A stretch of 64,000 bases of DNA. Origin: Solen grandis (Eukaryota; Mollusca; Bivalvia; Adapedonta; Solenidae). Below the pieces are notes generated by a model, which was given only the letters and a program-made list of their open reading frames with translations, was not told the origin of the DNA and did no database searches. The DNA lies in NCBI GenBank assembly GCA_021229015.1, contig CM037777.1:51098443-51162442 (forward strand), given 5' to 3'. The position numbers and the translations under genes were made by a program. The stretch's first letter is position 1, and every line of letters starts with the position of its first letter. Below, in pieces: positions 1-12,115 of this stretch.

Positions 1-70
1 TGTGTATGTATGTATGTTTGTGTATGTGTGTATGTATGTGTGTGTATGTGTGTGTGTGTGTGTGTGTGTG
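1..70. repeat. (TG)n microsatellite
   Basis: TG/TATG dinucleotide run at the left edge of the window. The stretch 71-1238 holds no confirmed exon; an N-terminal part of the Mieap-like gene may be hidden there (see 681-749 in the exon note). Confidence 0.9.
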
Positions 71-1238
71 TATTTTAATTGAACGGTTTTATTCCTCATA
101 TTTTCAATATTTACTATTTCAGATTTCATTGACAATTTCGTATGTTAAATTGAAAAAGCATATATCCTTTTAAATGTCATTTTGAAAAACACAAATCTTG
201 ACAAATGTATTTTAGCATAAGATATTGATCTATAATAAAAAGTTATAGATAAGTTATAAGCCGCTTTGTATCAAAAACACATTCCACCTTGAGGTCTTCC
301 TATCTGATAGCAATCTATTCTATCAAAGCCGTGCATATAATATAACAATACATATTTATATAAGCTTTTGAAGTGTTAAACAATGGTAATCTTAGGGGCA
401 AATAGACATGTTATGACAAGTGACAAAAGTTCTTTTATTACCTCCCCTTGATTATTTAACATAAACTCGTACACGTATCTCAAACGCGGCAGTCTGCAGG
501 GTTTTAGAGAGAGAGAGGGAGAGAGAGCTCGCTCGCGCTTAAGTTTTCAAACAGGAATGCATCCCTAAAATCGTTTATCCTATCGGCCAGAATAGATTTC
601 GGTTTTATCTCGCTGATAGTGTAGGTTACTTGCAAACTACTCTACAATATATTTTCAGAGCTTACCGCCTTTTATTTCAGCTTTGATTCATGTGTGATTC
701 AAAGGCTGAAAAAACCATGCTCCATTTGGGCAAGTTTTCTTTTTCCCAGGTACAAATATTCAATATAGGAACCATCGGGAGTGACTTAATATACATATAT
801 TAGTTAGAACACCCCAACCTCTTTGTTTATACTGACTAGTTCATTCTTTAATCAGTTTTGTTTGTATTGTTTCAGAGATTTGCAGGATGCATTGGACAAA
901 AATGATCGCTAGAAAGGTATCAAGCACATAAATTAACAAGACTTAACTAATTATGTCCGTCGTTGTTTTATGTGTTATTATTTTACATTTGCTATGGACA
1001 ATTTTAGCGTTTTAAATGTTAATGGAATGACACACTCTTGTATTTGGCACTGCGTAAAATGTGTTTTATATTTTGGATAATGTATTAAAGTGTATTTTAG
1101 TAAAAAGGCGGAAATTTCATATCGCACTTTTTTTTTGAAGCGGCAATTTCAGTTAAAGTTTTTAAATAGCATGACATTAATTGAAAATATGTTAAAGGAT
1201 AAGATCAGAAATTCCAGAACATCTCTCTTTCTGTATAG

Positions 1239-1304
1239 GTCGCTACAGAAGTGCCGGGCTAATCTTGAACTTGTGACAAAGGAAAAGGAGGATTTCCAAA
1301 ATAG
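1239..1304 (+). CDS. SPATA18: Mieap-like exon, coiled-coil end
   Basis: The pyrimidine-rich acceptor CTCTCTTTCTGTATAG precedes it and GTATCA follows. It encodes SLQKCRANLELVTKEKEDFQ, helical and charged. It needs two bases from an earlier exon and passes two to the next. A possible upstream partner at 681-749 has matching phase but an un-Mieap-like sequence. Confidence 0.55.
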
Positions 1305-3997
1305 GTATCATTCACATGCATTTTCATAGTTCAACGATGTACATTTATGTACCAAACTCCATGTATATAAAATCATACCTATAAATGGGTAGAAATAGTT
1401 TACTGTGTTCTATCAGTGAGATAAATTCCATATCCCACAGTCGGAAAAAAAAATTTGTAACTGATAATGGGTATGTATATTGGTATGTAGCATCAACGGG
1501 ATACCAGGTAGCCAGTACAATGTAGTTGACCTGATACATACAAAACAACACATGGTTATAGTGATATTGTTTATAAACAGAAGACTAAGCAATGAATCGG
1601 GAAGGCGGGACTTAAAGGTTAAGGGTATATACTCACATCAGGTACACTGTCTTTAACAAACACAGCTAAGCGAAGTCATGTCATCTAGACTGAGAGCCAA
1701 CAATCCACATATCGCGGATCTCAACGACATGAACCGACCCTCCAAACTCGGTGAGAGATGTAGCGAATTGTACGACAACCACTGGACGAACGCCTTTGAC
1801 CATATCGAAGGCAGGTTGCAAGCTTCTGCTTCACTGGATGGAAGGATCATAATCGATTTCCTGTTAACCATTTTGGAGGTTTGTTGTGAACACTATAAAA
1901 GTTCCGATTGTCATATTATAATATTGAACAGTTGTCGAACGATAGTAGTAGTGCTTATTTTTTTTCTTTTCGATATTGTTTATTGGCAAATGACACGATC
2001 CAGTGGTTCTAGTTTAAATAGAAGTTACACAATTCTTAAACTACATAAACCACATAAACTACATTAGAGATTAGTCGAGAATCGAAAAATGTTAGCAACA
2101 AGCAAATAACACGCTAATACGAAATAGGTCTGGAAATCTCTAAAGTTCTGAATTTTTTTTTGAAACTGGCAGCTTACAAACTATTTAATTGTGAGTATGA
2201 AGATTAAAACTTGTGTTTCTGTTGTAACCAGGAAACGTCCAAGTATTGTAAAGGTAGGACATCTGAATGTTTTAAAGGCAATACATGATGACGTCAAGAG
2301 AATAACAGATGAGCTAGCTTGTGTAAGTCATTTAGTTGTTATCTTGTGATCCTCTAATACTTAGAAACATACTGTAAAATATTATCTGACTAGCGTTTCA
2401 GAAAACATATTAAAGTGCTAATCATCTCATCTAAAAATTTAACACTCCCATATTGATGTAGTGAATGTAAATTTTGACATTATATTTTTATATGCATGCT
2501 CTGACAGAAATTGGACTTAATTTCTTAATATACAATTGTTGATCATATTTACAATTTTGAGAAGTTATTCAGTCTTCAAAGAACAGAAACGGATGCTCAG
2601 AGTGTAGGCACTATTGTTAGTTTGAATTACGTCACACACAGCTAAAAACTGTGGTTATACAGAATAGGACTTTAACGTCCGACTGACCGTATGCCAAGTA
2701 CTTAAGCACTTTGGCTACATCACAGGGATATAATACTGTCTTACTGTGGTATTAAACCAACTAAGTCTAAAGTAACTATTCTAAGCTGGGCGCAAAGAAA
2801 AGAGTGACACAAGAACAGTTTACTATTTTTAATTCTGAGTCTCATAAGTTATGTAGTCTACAATTTCCCGTGTTCATGTGGACGCTCTAGCCACTCGGCC
2901 ATCTGGGTTGGTATACTCACCATTATTTGACCAATTTTATTCATGATTTCACACAGACGGACACATTCCTTCATGTCGACATCTACAATCGTGTGGTCTC
3001 CGAGCGGAAGCTGGTGGCGATAAGAACAATTCCCGGACTTGGAGAGGTTTCAAATATACTATTTTGATTGCTTACCATATAATATCACACATTAATGTTA
3101 ATGTACTTATATTTCGAGACATTCATGGAACTTCTCTATATCCCATGCAGGTAAGGCCCAGGGCGTTTAAATAGCTACAAAATTGACCATGGTATTTAGA
3201 GACCTGCTATTGACCTTAAAAACATGTCATACAGAACAACTTTTTTTACTTTCAAAAAAATGTATTTTCTAAGTTTCATTAACTTTAACACGAATTAAAG
3301 CATGTTTATAGTTATATGTATTAATTAAGTGGCTGTAATGGTTTGGTATGGTGAATGTAGCACATTAATCCATCTTGCTGTACATTAGAAACTGCATCGG
3401 CCGCGAGAGCAGCCGATTATGAAAGGCCGTTTCTGATTGGTCAAAAGTCCTCTGCTTAGCAACAATTATTGTTTATTGACTTTACTATATACTAACATGT
3501 AACTTACGTCTGATGTAGCTGGTGTTAGAGTTCCAAGTTTTCATCATCAGTTTCTTTGTCAAACTACCAGTTGTTTAAAACAACTTCATGGCTTATGGTC
3601 AATATGCCACTAGCTTGTTACTATCGTAGAATGTGTAACGTACAGAAAACTATGTCCTATTATTATTCTTCATTATGATTTGCATAATCCACTTGAATGA
3701 CTTCCGTTCCAGATGCAGATCATGTTAAAGAAGAAGATAACAGACGGGCTACTGGCACCATTCCTGGACAGTCAGACTGTTGGAGAATACATTAAAGAGT
3801 GCACGTTTCTCTGCTGGTTGATGGAGGCGCAGGACCCACCCATGGCGTTTGTGTTTGCCGCAGACGACAATCCAGAACGCTATTTTCGATTGTACACACG
3901 CCTAGGAAAACATATAGACTATGTCGTCTGGCCTGCCTTACTTCTGCAGGAAGGGGGTGCCATTGTCAACAAGGGAGTGGCTCAGTTTCATAACTGA
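1239..3997 (+). CDS. SPATA18: Mitochondria-eating protein (Mieap/SPATA18)-like, C-terminal part, 5 exons
   Basis: Exons 1239-1304, 1671-1878, 2254-2322, 2957-3046 and 3713-3997 join in one frame to about 238 residues ending at TGA. The vertebrate family member acts in mitochondrial quality control; a role here is inferred. The evidence is the Mieap-type C-terminal domain: SELYDNHWTNAFDHIEG in exon 2, CTFLCWLMEAQDPP and DYVVWPALLLQEGG in the last exon, with a charged, coiled-coil-like exon first. The N-terminal coiled-coil exons are missing and probably lie left of the window. An AATAAA at 4100-4105 follows the stop by about 100 bases. The gene converges on the SLC16-like gene. The third exon's 5' border is the weakest point: a good acceptor at 2231 gives the wrong phase, while 2254 keeps the frame but has a poor pyrimidine tract. 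Confidence 0.8.
1671..1878 (+). CDS. SPATA18: Mieap-like exon with the ELYDN.WT signature
   Basis: It starts after CTAAG and ends before GTTTGT. It encodes about 69 residues, including SSRLRANNPHIADLND, ELYDNHWTNAFDHIEG and IIIDFLLTILE. This is the most diagnostic block with the last exon. GC content is visibly above the flanking introns. Confidence 0.8.
2254..2322 (+). CDS. SPATA18: Mieap-like exon, 23 codons
   Basis: It encodes VGHLNVLKAIHDDVKRITDE and three more residues, ending at a strong GTAAGT donor. The start is chosen by phase. The better-looking acceptor at 2230-2231 would extend it in an incompatible frame. Confidence 0.5.
2666..2915 (-). repeat. tRNA-derived SINE in Mieap intron (minus)
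   Basis: Read on the minus strand, the head at about 2887-2909 resembles a tRNA A-box region (AGATGGCCGAGTGGCTAGAG). The other end carries a GACGTTAAAG tail like other SINE copies in this window. It lies wholly inside the 2323-2956 intron. Confidence 0.5.
2957..3046 (+). CDS. SPATA18: Mieap-like exon, 30 codons
   Basis: It is bounded by TTTCACACAG and GTTTCA, in phase 0 at both ends, and encodes TDTFLHVDIYNRVVSERKLV followed by AIRTIPGLGE. It is fully open and joins in frame to the last exon. Confidence 0.7.
3713..3997 (+). CDS. SPATA18: Mieap-like terminal exon
   Basis: It follows the acceptor CTTCCGTTCCAG. It encodes 94 residues to the stop, with KKKITDGLLAPFLDSQTV, the CTFLCWLMEAQDPP block and VVWPALLLQEGG near the C terminus. 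These are hallmark positions of the Mieap domain. The first codon is ATG but is internal, because the acceptor abuts it. Confidence 0.82.
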   Translation: MQIMLKKKITDGLLAPFLDSQTVGEYIKECTFLCWLMEAQDPPMAFVFAADDNPERYFRLYTRLGKHIDYVVWPALLLQEGGAIVNKGVAQFHN

Positions 3998-4099
3998 TCA
4001 GTGTTTCGTCTGCGTTATGGCGTAGACTTATGACATTGCATATGGATATGGTATTGTTATCAAAAAGGAATTTTAGGGGACAGCACAGGCCATTTGACC

Positions 4100-4105
4100 A
4101 ATAAA
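4100..4105 (+). terminator. Polyadenylation signal AATAAA for the Mieap-like gene
   Basis: A canonical hexamer about 103 bases past the stop codon. A second one occurs near 4194. Confidence 0.45.
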
Positions 4106-5304
4106 ACGGCGCAGGATTTTGAATGGTAGCTTCGTTTTACCATGTCACGTTATTTATGAATAAGCTTTAAGTTTAAGCATATTTTAATCGAGATAATAAA
4201 CACATGTTATAATATACAATCAAGTAAGGATTAGAAGAAAATATGAAATCTCATTGAGTTCTTCTCCATAAGAAGACACGTGACCATGTACTGTATCAAC
4301 GATTTGAGTGTTTATATCATAGGAAAGATTTTTGTCGCCAAATAGCGAAAACGTCAGAATTATATTTTGCATATATGATAGCTCAGTCTAGAGTTGTTAA
4401 ATTTAGGACACAAAAAAGAAGTGATCAATAGTTCTTGTTTGATAATAGTTTTCACGAATATAGTATGATTTAAAGAAATGTAATTAGTATTTAATTGGCA
4501 TGACGAACTTGGTATATTCTTTCCTCGTGGTAGTAATGTTTTGTTATTTCACAAATTTGATAAAGTGACTTAACTTCTCTTTCATAGTCGGCAATCGGCT
4601 AAAATGGATCTAGATGCTGTCGTCAAGGACAGCTGTTAGATATACTGTTAATCGCATTTTAAAAGTGTGACAAAGACCTTTAAGTATTCAAGTGTTAGTG
4701 GAACTTTCATTTAGCTGTACACCTTGATACTGTCGCCACTATGTATGTTCGAAGAGCAAAGTTGTGTCAGCAGCTATTGTATCGGTAATTATGAACACCA
4801 TCCCGCACAAAATTGTATATTAATCAATCTTTCTCTGTGAAATTTAAAAATGCAAACGATATAACATATATAATGTAAACACACATAAGAGGAATAGAAA
4901 TAGAAATACGAGGGCTGTCCCGGAAGTTCGTGGACTTTATTCGCATAGTGTGTGTATGTAGCTTAAAATAACGAATGTAATCACATAAAAGATAATAAAA
5001 TTAATAGACTATTCGAAGTTAATATACAAATGTCAACTAATCTGAAAATATGGCTATTATATCTTGATGAATATAATTAAGCCAAAATCTTAAATATGTT
5101 CCTGAGAAAACAAAGTTTTCTAGACGACGGAAATTATGAACAATGCAAGTGTAGGTCATATTACACGAGAAAATGCTATTTTCGTAAACGCCCATTTCGG
5201 GGATTTGGTTGGTGTTTACGGTACCGCGTAACTGCGTCGTCTTCAGCAGTTCCGGATAGCGAATTCGTAAAAGTAGTAAGTGACTTATTAAGAACTTGTT
5301 GAGA
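4106..5304. other. Convergent intergenic spacer
   Basis: AT-rich with no supported exon. At about 4911-4935 there is a GAGGGCTGTCCCGGAAGTTC motif that looks like the terminal fragment of a transposon. The stretch 5145-5270 is related to sequence inside the MITE-like element at 8690-9100. Confidence 0.4.
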
Positions 5305-5432
5305 TTATCTCGCACTCTTCCGAACTGACCTCCGGATGACGATGGGAAGAATAAATGCACAGCCTAGGATCATGCTCCCTCCACCTACATAGAAGGTGGT
5401 CTCATAATGTCCACTGCTTTTAAGGAGAAGTC
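5305..5432 (-). CDS. SLC16-like terminal exon (helix 12 and tail)
   Basis: The acceptor is TGTTTCAG, with stop TAA at 5307-5305. It encodes LLLKSSGHYETTFYVGGGSM, a hydrophobic helix, then RRSVRKSAR. The first two bases complete a Gly codon with the preceding exon. Confidence 0.85.
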
Positions 5433-8400
5433 CTGAAACACAATGAATCGTATAATGAAAACATATACCCCCGCAAACAAATGATTTGGATTGTATACTG
5501 AAATCACCAGTCTGTCCCCCAAAAGGAAATTCTTCAAGGCCAATTATATTTCATAATGATACAATTTTTATGAAAAAGGAATTATAAAATGTGAACTAAC
5601 GCAAACGGCACCCGTTGTACACATATCTGCTGTAAAATACCAGTTAAACACATTGAACGTGTTGATCAAATTACGCCATTTAACATTTTGTATGGATGCC
5701 ATAATACTCTCATTGTTAACATTTTGCTTTGGCGTGTATTCCCGAAGACGGTCCGTAATCGGAAATAATTATTTTAATTGGGAAAACCGTTGCCGAATTA
5801 TCTCCCATATCAGATACTGTACTTGCGATTCGTTTTCGGAGACATACGGCAGATCCATTGAAAACTTTAGAAAACTGACGAAGATATGCGGAATATGCAA
5901 ATCTGGTATTTTTGTATACAATAATCTTGAGTAAAGAATCTTTCTTATTTAAGCATCAAATTAATGCTGTCGTCAGTTGCATTTTTTAACAAATCTGAAA
6001 CATACATTTTGCTTTTCTGCCCGAAGAAAATACACAACTAAGGGGAGAATGGGAGAATAATGGGCCTTTAATAACTTTGTTATAAGTTACATACATTGGC
6101 TAAATTTGTGACATGTATGTCTTGTGTGAAGGTAAAGCTTGGGTCAAATGGGTGATGGTCAAAGTAACTGTCACTAAATTAAACTTGTAACTGACTGTAA
6201 ATTACGCCATTGTTACTGCTCTCTACTGCTCTCAACAATTACAGTATATTTCTATACAGTGGCGAAGCAGTGTCAAGGAGTATAAGTAACCTCTGTCACA
6301 GTTCTTGTTTAGATCGGGTTAAATATATGCTAAACGCCAAGCATTATAACTTATTAAAATAACCAGGCTCGTTGAATTCCACCAACAATACTTTGTGCTA
6401 GGTAATAGTTAAGCTTTGAAAGGATAGAAACGCATGCCGTTATTCTTTTACAAACTATTCAAGTGAATTAATTTGACAAACATCATAACCTTAATAACTA
6501 ACAATATTTGTATTACCTATATAACTAACACTATTTGTATTACCTTAATAACTAACAATATTTGTAGAGAAATGATATATTTGAGAAGTTAAATTAGAGA
6601 GATGAAAATTATGAAAATTCGCCCCTAAGTATGGCATTACTTAGCGGTAAGTATGATTGGTAAAATTCGAACTAGTACTGTTTTTTTTCGACTTTGGACA
6701 TATCGGGACCGGACATCGAGGCCATAGCCATCTGGTCTCAATAATCAGCCACTAGGACCATTCTTCATTTGAACATGAGTTTGTTATGTCATATAGAAAA
6801 AAACATACATCTTAAGTAGTAAGGTTTACGAAGAGGCCCATTTACTACTATCTTATTTATATTTATCTGATACAGTAAATACGAATATAATTTTTTACCC
6901 TACATCTAGTCTATAGAATAAAAGAATGTATAACCTGCTACTGGGCCTGATATGATTGTTCCAACGCCCTTGACGAGGTGTCCTAGGCCGATACCACTTG
7001 CAAAATCCCTTTCCGATACAAGTTCACGAATAATTGCAACAAACTGACCACTTGCGACGTTGTATGTAAACCCTACACATGCAACAAAGAGTAAGATCCA
7101 CCAGTCTTTTTTTACTAAAGGGATAATTACTATAGATACCCCGCATATAAACAGCGATATTGTATACACAACAAGTGTATCTAATTTGAGAACATGTCCA
7201 AGGCAGCCATAAATCAATTTACCAAGACCGTTTAAGACAGCGTACAATGTTAAAGATAGCAAAGCAATTTCATAGCCCATGTTAAATGATAAAACTAATG
7301 ATGGAATATGTATGAGCAATAAGGCATTCGCTATATTTGCCATTAAAGCATGACAGCACATTAAAGTAAATGCTTTTTGTCGAAGGAGACTTACGTTGAA
7401 TAATTTGACATCGTTTCGGGACCTAAGATGGTAATGAAAGGGATACAAAGAACAAGCCAATGCACACAAATTAAATGAAATTCCTCCCAGAATGAGCAAC
7501 ATCCCTCTCCAACTATAGGTGTCGACCAGGTGGGGTAGAAGGAAGGAGAAGACCCCCATCCCGATGGATGAACCAACTCCGACAAGGATCAAGGCTGTTG
7601 CTCTGTATTTTTCAAAGTAAAAACCAACAGCTGTCATGAAAGCCACGTAGTTGATACCAAAACCAAGACCTATAAGACAAAAATACATCTCCATATTTAG
7701 GTTTTGCTCATCAGGTTTTAGTTAAGATTACTTTTACATGTACCATAACAGCACATGCATATGTAATGCAAGAGACGGAGATTTTAGCAGTGTAATGTTT
7801 ACTACTACATTATCTATGATTACCTATATAAACATTTGATCTTTTTTATTTTCTTTGACGTAACCTAGACCGAATATAAAGTATATTCAGCTTTCTCCAG
7901 GGTAAAAAAGGAAATATCAAACTCTAATAACACACGATAAGTGTTTATTTTTTAAACTTCAGAATGGTACAATATTAATTATATCGCCATTTTATAACAT
8001 TGATATTGACCATGATGCTGGTCGCTGACAATATTTCAGTCATAGCGGTGTCCGACTAATTACAAGTACATGTAGTGAGAAGACTGAGTGCACAGATTCA
8101 CATGGAATGAACCACGTACCTACCGCATGGAAACTGGGATCTGACGTCACAAGCTTGATCAATATTTAAGATGGCCTGTTTAAAGCTCTCGTATATAAAT
8201 CAAGAAAAGACCATAGTTGCATTTAGCTTTTACCTTTCTTAAACCGTCTACAAGAAAAAAAAAAGATCGAAAGATACCTGTGTTTAATGAATTTCTAGAC
8301 ATGAAACATAGCAAAATTATATATTCTCATCAACAAACTCCTTACCTGCTATGATTCCATAGCAAATAAATATGGTGTAAACATTGGTAGCAACATAGCA

Positions 8401-9711
8401 GACACTGAATCCTAGGAATACGGATACACCTCCAACAAAGCCGCTAATCCTGTAGCCGAATCGATTTGTTATGGCACTTCCAAACACACCTAGTGAGAAT
8501 CATCAACAAAGTTAGTTACTGATACAATGGTACTCACTGATTCAAAGAATTACCGACACATCAAAAGGCTTTAGCGATGTTGGAAATAAATAAATAAATA
8601 AATAAAAAAGCTACAAAACCAAGCCACAGATTACGGGGTCCCTTAAGTGACATATCGCACTTTTTATTTTCTTGTTCGACGTGATTATTTAAAGCTCATT
8701 CACAGATGATCGGTAGAAATTAGAAATAGTCTCTACTCTCCCTCGTTAGTTCTGCTAAGTCTTTGTTTCCTGACTAATCACTCGGCAAGTGTCGGTCACA
8801 TTACACGGAAAAACTTTATTTTCGGCGAAATCGGTTAAATATAGAACACGGTACCCCCGAAGCAGGTGCTTGCGGTATCACGTGACACGTTCCGCAACAT
8901 GAAGTCTTCACCAGTTCAGGGTAGCGATTTAAAATTTCAGCCTATGAAGTAAGCGCATGCGCAAAGAGTGAATATATTTTATATTCACGGATGGTTGCAA
9001 AGGGTGACCACGCGTCAGAAGATGGGTATTGATAGACGAAATACACACATAGTTTAAATTCAAAGTCTTCGTCAATGACCATCTGTGAACGAGCTACTTT
9101 AATTTCGTAATTAAAACATGCTATTTCGATATAACGATATGACTAATAACCTAATCCTTATACATTTCGTTTCGACAAACAATAAATTAATATTATGAAT
9201 ACATTTGCATTTCATTATTATGATTTACCACTTCATTTTTTCGAAACAAAAACTTAATCAAATATTTATATCGCATGAGAAAAAAAAGTCAGTTTACAAA
9301 ATCGAGGATTGCAAGCAAAAGAAAAGCTACTTTATAACGCTGGGACTTGAGGAAACACTAGTTATCAAGCACACAACCTTCAAATACGAACTTTTCAACG
9401 TATTCAATGCTTAACAAGAATGTTATAATATGCATTAATCAAACCTTAATATTACGAGCTATACCGTCTCATTTCGGCGAGTAGGAGCCGATATCAGTTT
9501 TACAATTACATGTATTCAAATTGCTAATTTATCATCCTAGAAGTCCAATATCAAATACCCGGTAATAAGACCAATGCTTACACCCGATGAAGTAGAGGGC
9601 AAGAGGAAGGTTGCACATCCAGCTGATGACGACAGTGTTAGTGTCGGGAAAAACTGACGTAAAAATGGTGTAGAAATATCCGCCCGTGTACGTGAACCCG
9701 CCAACCAATAC
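5305..9711 (-). CDS. SLC16-type (monocarboxylate transporter-like) MFS carrier, 4 exons, 5' incomplete
   Basis: Minus-strand exons 9711-9582, 8489-8346, 7669-6935 and 5432-5305 total 1137 bases (378 codons plus stop), and every junction is in phase. Members of this family are 12-helix plasma-membrane carriers, many proton-coupled for monocarboxylates; the substrate cannot be told here. Evidence: the GFYFEKYRATALILVGVGSS block matches the loop after helix 4 (YFxKRRxLAxGxAxxGS in the family). Hydrophobic helices occur throughout, GPVAGLLLKSSGHYETTFYV precedes helix 12, and a short basic tail RRSVRKSAR ends the protein. The family's first signature (DGGWGW-like, helix 1) would lie in an upstream exon that I could not find between 9712 and the gap at 12594. 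The cytoplasmic tail is short. Confidence 0.88.
6489..6567. repeat. Short tandem repeat, about 27 bp x 3
   Basis: Three near-copies of an ACTAACAATATTTGTATTACC unit, lying in an intron of the SLC16-like gene. Confidence 0.6.
6935..7669 (-). CDS. SLC16-like main exon (helices 4-11)
   Basis: The acceptor is TTTTGTCTTATAG and the donor GTTATA is non-ideal. It runs 244 complete codons, including GFGINYVAFMTAVGFYFEKY and a string of hydrophobic helices. A Met inside the preceding intron is in frame but lies before the acceptor, so it is not a start. Confidence 0.9.
8346..8489 (-). CDS. SLC16-like exon (helices 2-3)
   Basis: It encodes VFGSAITNRFGYRISGFVGG, then a hydrophobic helix ending ICYGIIA, with donor GTAAGG. 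NRFG(C/Y)R after helix 2 is typical of the family. Confidence 0.88.
8690..9100. mobile_element. MITE-like element with imperfect terminal inverted repeats
   Basis: The ends carry CTCATTCACAGATGATC (left) and GACCATCTGTGAACGAG (right), which are inverted matches. There is no coding capacity. Part of the interior is related to 5145-5270, so it is a family. It lies in an SLC16-like intron. Confidence 0.5.
9582..9711 (-). CDS. SLC16-like exon (end of helix 1 to start of helix 2)
   Basis: The acceptor is CTTTGACAG and the donor GTAAGC. It encodes VLVGGFTYTGGYFYTIFTSV and VVISWMCNLPLALYFIG. The split Cys codon joins the next exon. The frame is open at its 5' border, so another exon must precede it. 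Confidence 0.85.
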
Positions 9712-11800
9712 CTGTCAAAGTAAACATTCTCAAGTCAGCACTTTATTATTGGTCTGCACTTCTGTATAAGCATCTTTAAGTCTATATTTATGTTAATACT
9801 TGCATATTTATGCGGTTATATAAATATGGCATTCGTTTTTATTATGTTGAGTTGTTTACAATGTAAGATATTTATAACTGATCGTGGGAATATCGGTACC
9901 GGATATCCAAATTCGATGCCCTCTGGCGGCCAAGATATACGTGCACCTGTTTGCTCGTATAAACGTTATACAATAGATAATTATGCTCCCATGATGAGCT
10001 CCTGTTTAGGGGTATGTCATTTTTTTACATATCTTATATTATGATGCAAAATAATCTTCTTTATTCGATTAATTCACAGTTTTGTTATACAAGTTGCCAC
10101 AACACACAAAGAACGATGCGTGAGCGGGAAAAATTATCATGGAACATACTATGAATGAAAATGTGTGACGTAAGCCAGTGAAGTGCACCAGTTCACGCAC
10201 CTCTGGCATGTAACGTGTCCTTTGTTAATCTAATACGAAAATGGCAAATAAAATTATGTCGTTTGGCTCTCACAGCTACAAGATCCATTTAATGAGGGAA
10301 ATCAATAAAACAGTTCCAAATTATAAGCTGCATTTCCTCCTTTAATGTTCATGTTTATGATAAACGTAACATTAGGACTCTCGGTCCTTTGATTTTGAAA
10401 GTTAATAATTAGAGCCTGCTTCATCTACATTTCTTACATTGTTTGACTGTAGATGAAACATTATCTTATATGGGCACATATACATGTATATGACTGTATG
10501 TATGATAATATGTGTACAGGTATATATTTATGTTTATGTAGATGTAGGTGTGTGTGTAAATGTATATATGTGTTGATATAATTAATGTATAAATAAACTT
10601 TATTTTGAATGATTAAAAATATGTGATAAACTACCAATAACATATTTGTTGATTATGCTGGTATTTACGAAAGCCGAATAGTGTCACAGAGGAATTTTCT
10701 CATTAATATGAGATACTCTCTCGAGTGGAAGAACAGTTGCGTTATACGCATAATTCTTAAATAAGATTTGCACAAATATTTTGAGACTTAATATAAAGTT
10801 CGAGGTTTGTGTGGTCATTTTCTTGACCATTTCTTTATTTTTACTTCAATTTGTATTTATGCTGCTTTATCCTCAAACATTTATTTCCTAAATCAGAAAC
10901 AAAAGTTTAAAGATGCAAAGACCTTCGCAAGAAAGTAATAAAATATCATTTTCGAAAGTGCCGATCGATGCCATTTTGAATATACAGAAATCCATAAACC
11001 ACCATGACACTTCTAATTCATGACTATAAACCACCCTGACACTTCTAATTCATGACTTTAAACAACGATACCTACTCTATAACAGGTATAGATCGTCTGT
11101 GATTGTGTCTCTGCGACATTCACGATGGATCATCGTACACCGGATATAGCTAGCCAAATGAGCAGAAATGCAGTCACGTCAATATTTTTACATATTACTT
11201 ATATCAGCAAGACGTTTTATATTAAGAGGAGTACCAGTTCGTCATCTATTGACATGTCTAGATGTGCTGACATCTTCATTACATGCGATGTTACTTTTAA
11301 AAAAGAAAATAAATGGAGGTGAAGCGAGATTGCTCAAGGACGAGGTCCTGTGTTTTGAACGATAACTTGATGATTTCTCTTAAAAATCGCCTATGGAAAA
11401 ATTCTGGATTGGTGAATATCTTTATTATTTCTCAAGTTTCAATACCCTTACGCTTATTGGGATATTCAATGACACTTGCATGTATTTCCTATTTATATGT
11501 CCAGCGGTAGTGTACTGAGTATAGATATGAATTAGAAAGAAAAAAAAAACAACAACTGTAGCTTTAATATGTATAGAAGATAGCTATGTCTAAACGGTGC
11601 ATGCAATATATATTTAAATTATTGAAAATTATGGTTAACATACTGGGACTTATTTATGACTAAAAGATAAAAAATGTCGTTTGATAAAATCATTTAACGG
11701 TTTGTTTCTGGTGTATATAGCCTAGGGAAATAACATCACTAAGCCCAATTTCTCCATGCCTAATAGATTTTACATTTACAAAATTTTTCTCATACGTGCA
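9712..11800. other. AT-rich stretch, no supported gene
   Basis: I searched the minus strand here for the missing first SLC16 exon (DGGWGW-type codons) and found none. It contains a short direct duplication at about 10998-11056 (ACCACCATGACACTTCTAAT and a near copy). The small open frames lack codon bias and splice context. Confidence 0.4.
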
Positions 11801-12115
11801 CTAATCTCTGAGAAGCCGTTTATTCGGATTAAGAAATTTTCCAACTGTCTGATAGAAATCGACCACGATCTTCACATCAATCTTTTGCATGACCTTTATG
11901 CTCTGGTGTTTGCATAAACATTTTCCTCTAAAAATCTTGTACCCAGAGTTCCAAAACAAGTTACACTCATCTCTGTATTGAAAATGTTTAGTTGATTTTC
12001 CTAAAGCAAACCATCTTACAATATCGAGTAATAACAAATATGGTATGTTGTCCAGTGGAGACCTTTCTTTAGAAACGGGCTTTGTAAATTCAACGAAATG
12101 TTCCAATTTCCCACA
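11801..12115 (-). pseudogene. Unrecognised coding-like fragment
   Basis: A minus-strand open frame ending at a stop at 11801 encodes a plausible globular segment: NIPYLLLLDIVRWFALGKST, then FWNSGYKIFRGKCLCKH. The first residues of the longer open frame (12115-12169) come from a low-complexity repeat and are excluded. The remainder has uneven hydrophobic spacing typical of real protein, but I cannot name a family. It may be a single exon or a retroelement-derived fragment. Confidence 0.3.

Noticed and set aside
681..749. Upstream Mieap exon with correct phase
   Set aside because: Splice borders and phase fit, but the peptide (FDSCVIQRLKKPCSIWASFL) is neither coiled coil nor like the family. 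Kept only as a note.
876..916. Extra Mieap coiled-coil exon (DLQDALDKNDR)
   Set aside because: It has AG and GT borders, but the coil-like frame hits a stop before the donor and no frame has the phase needed for 1239-1304.
5037..5360. 107-codon minus-strand open frame
   Set aside because: It overlaps the last SLC16-like exon in the wrong frame and continues through a repeat.
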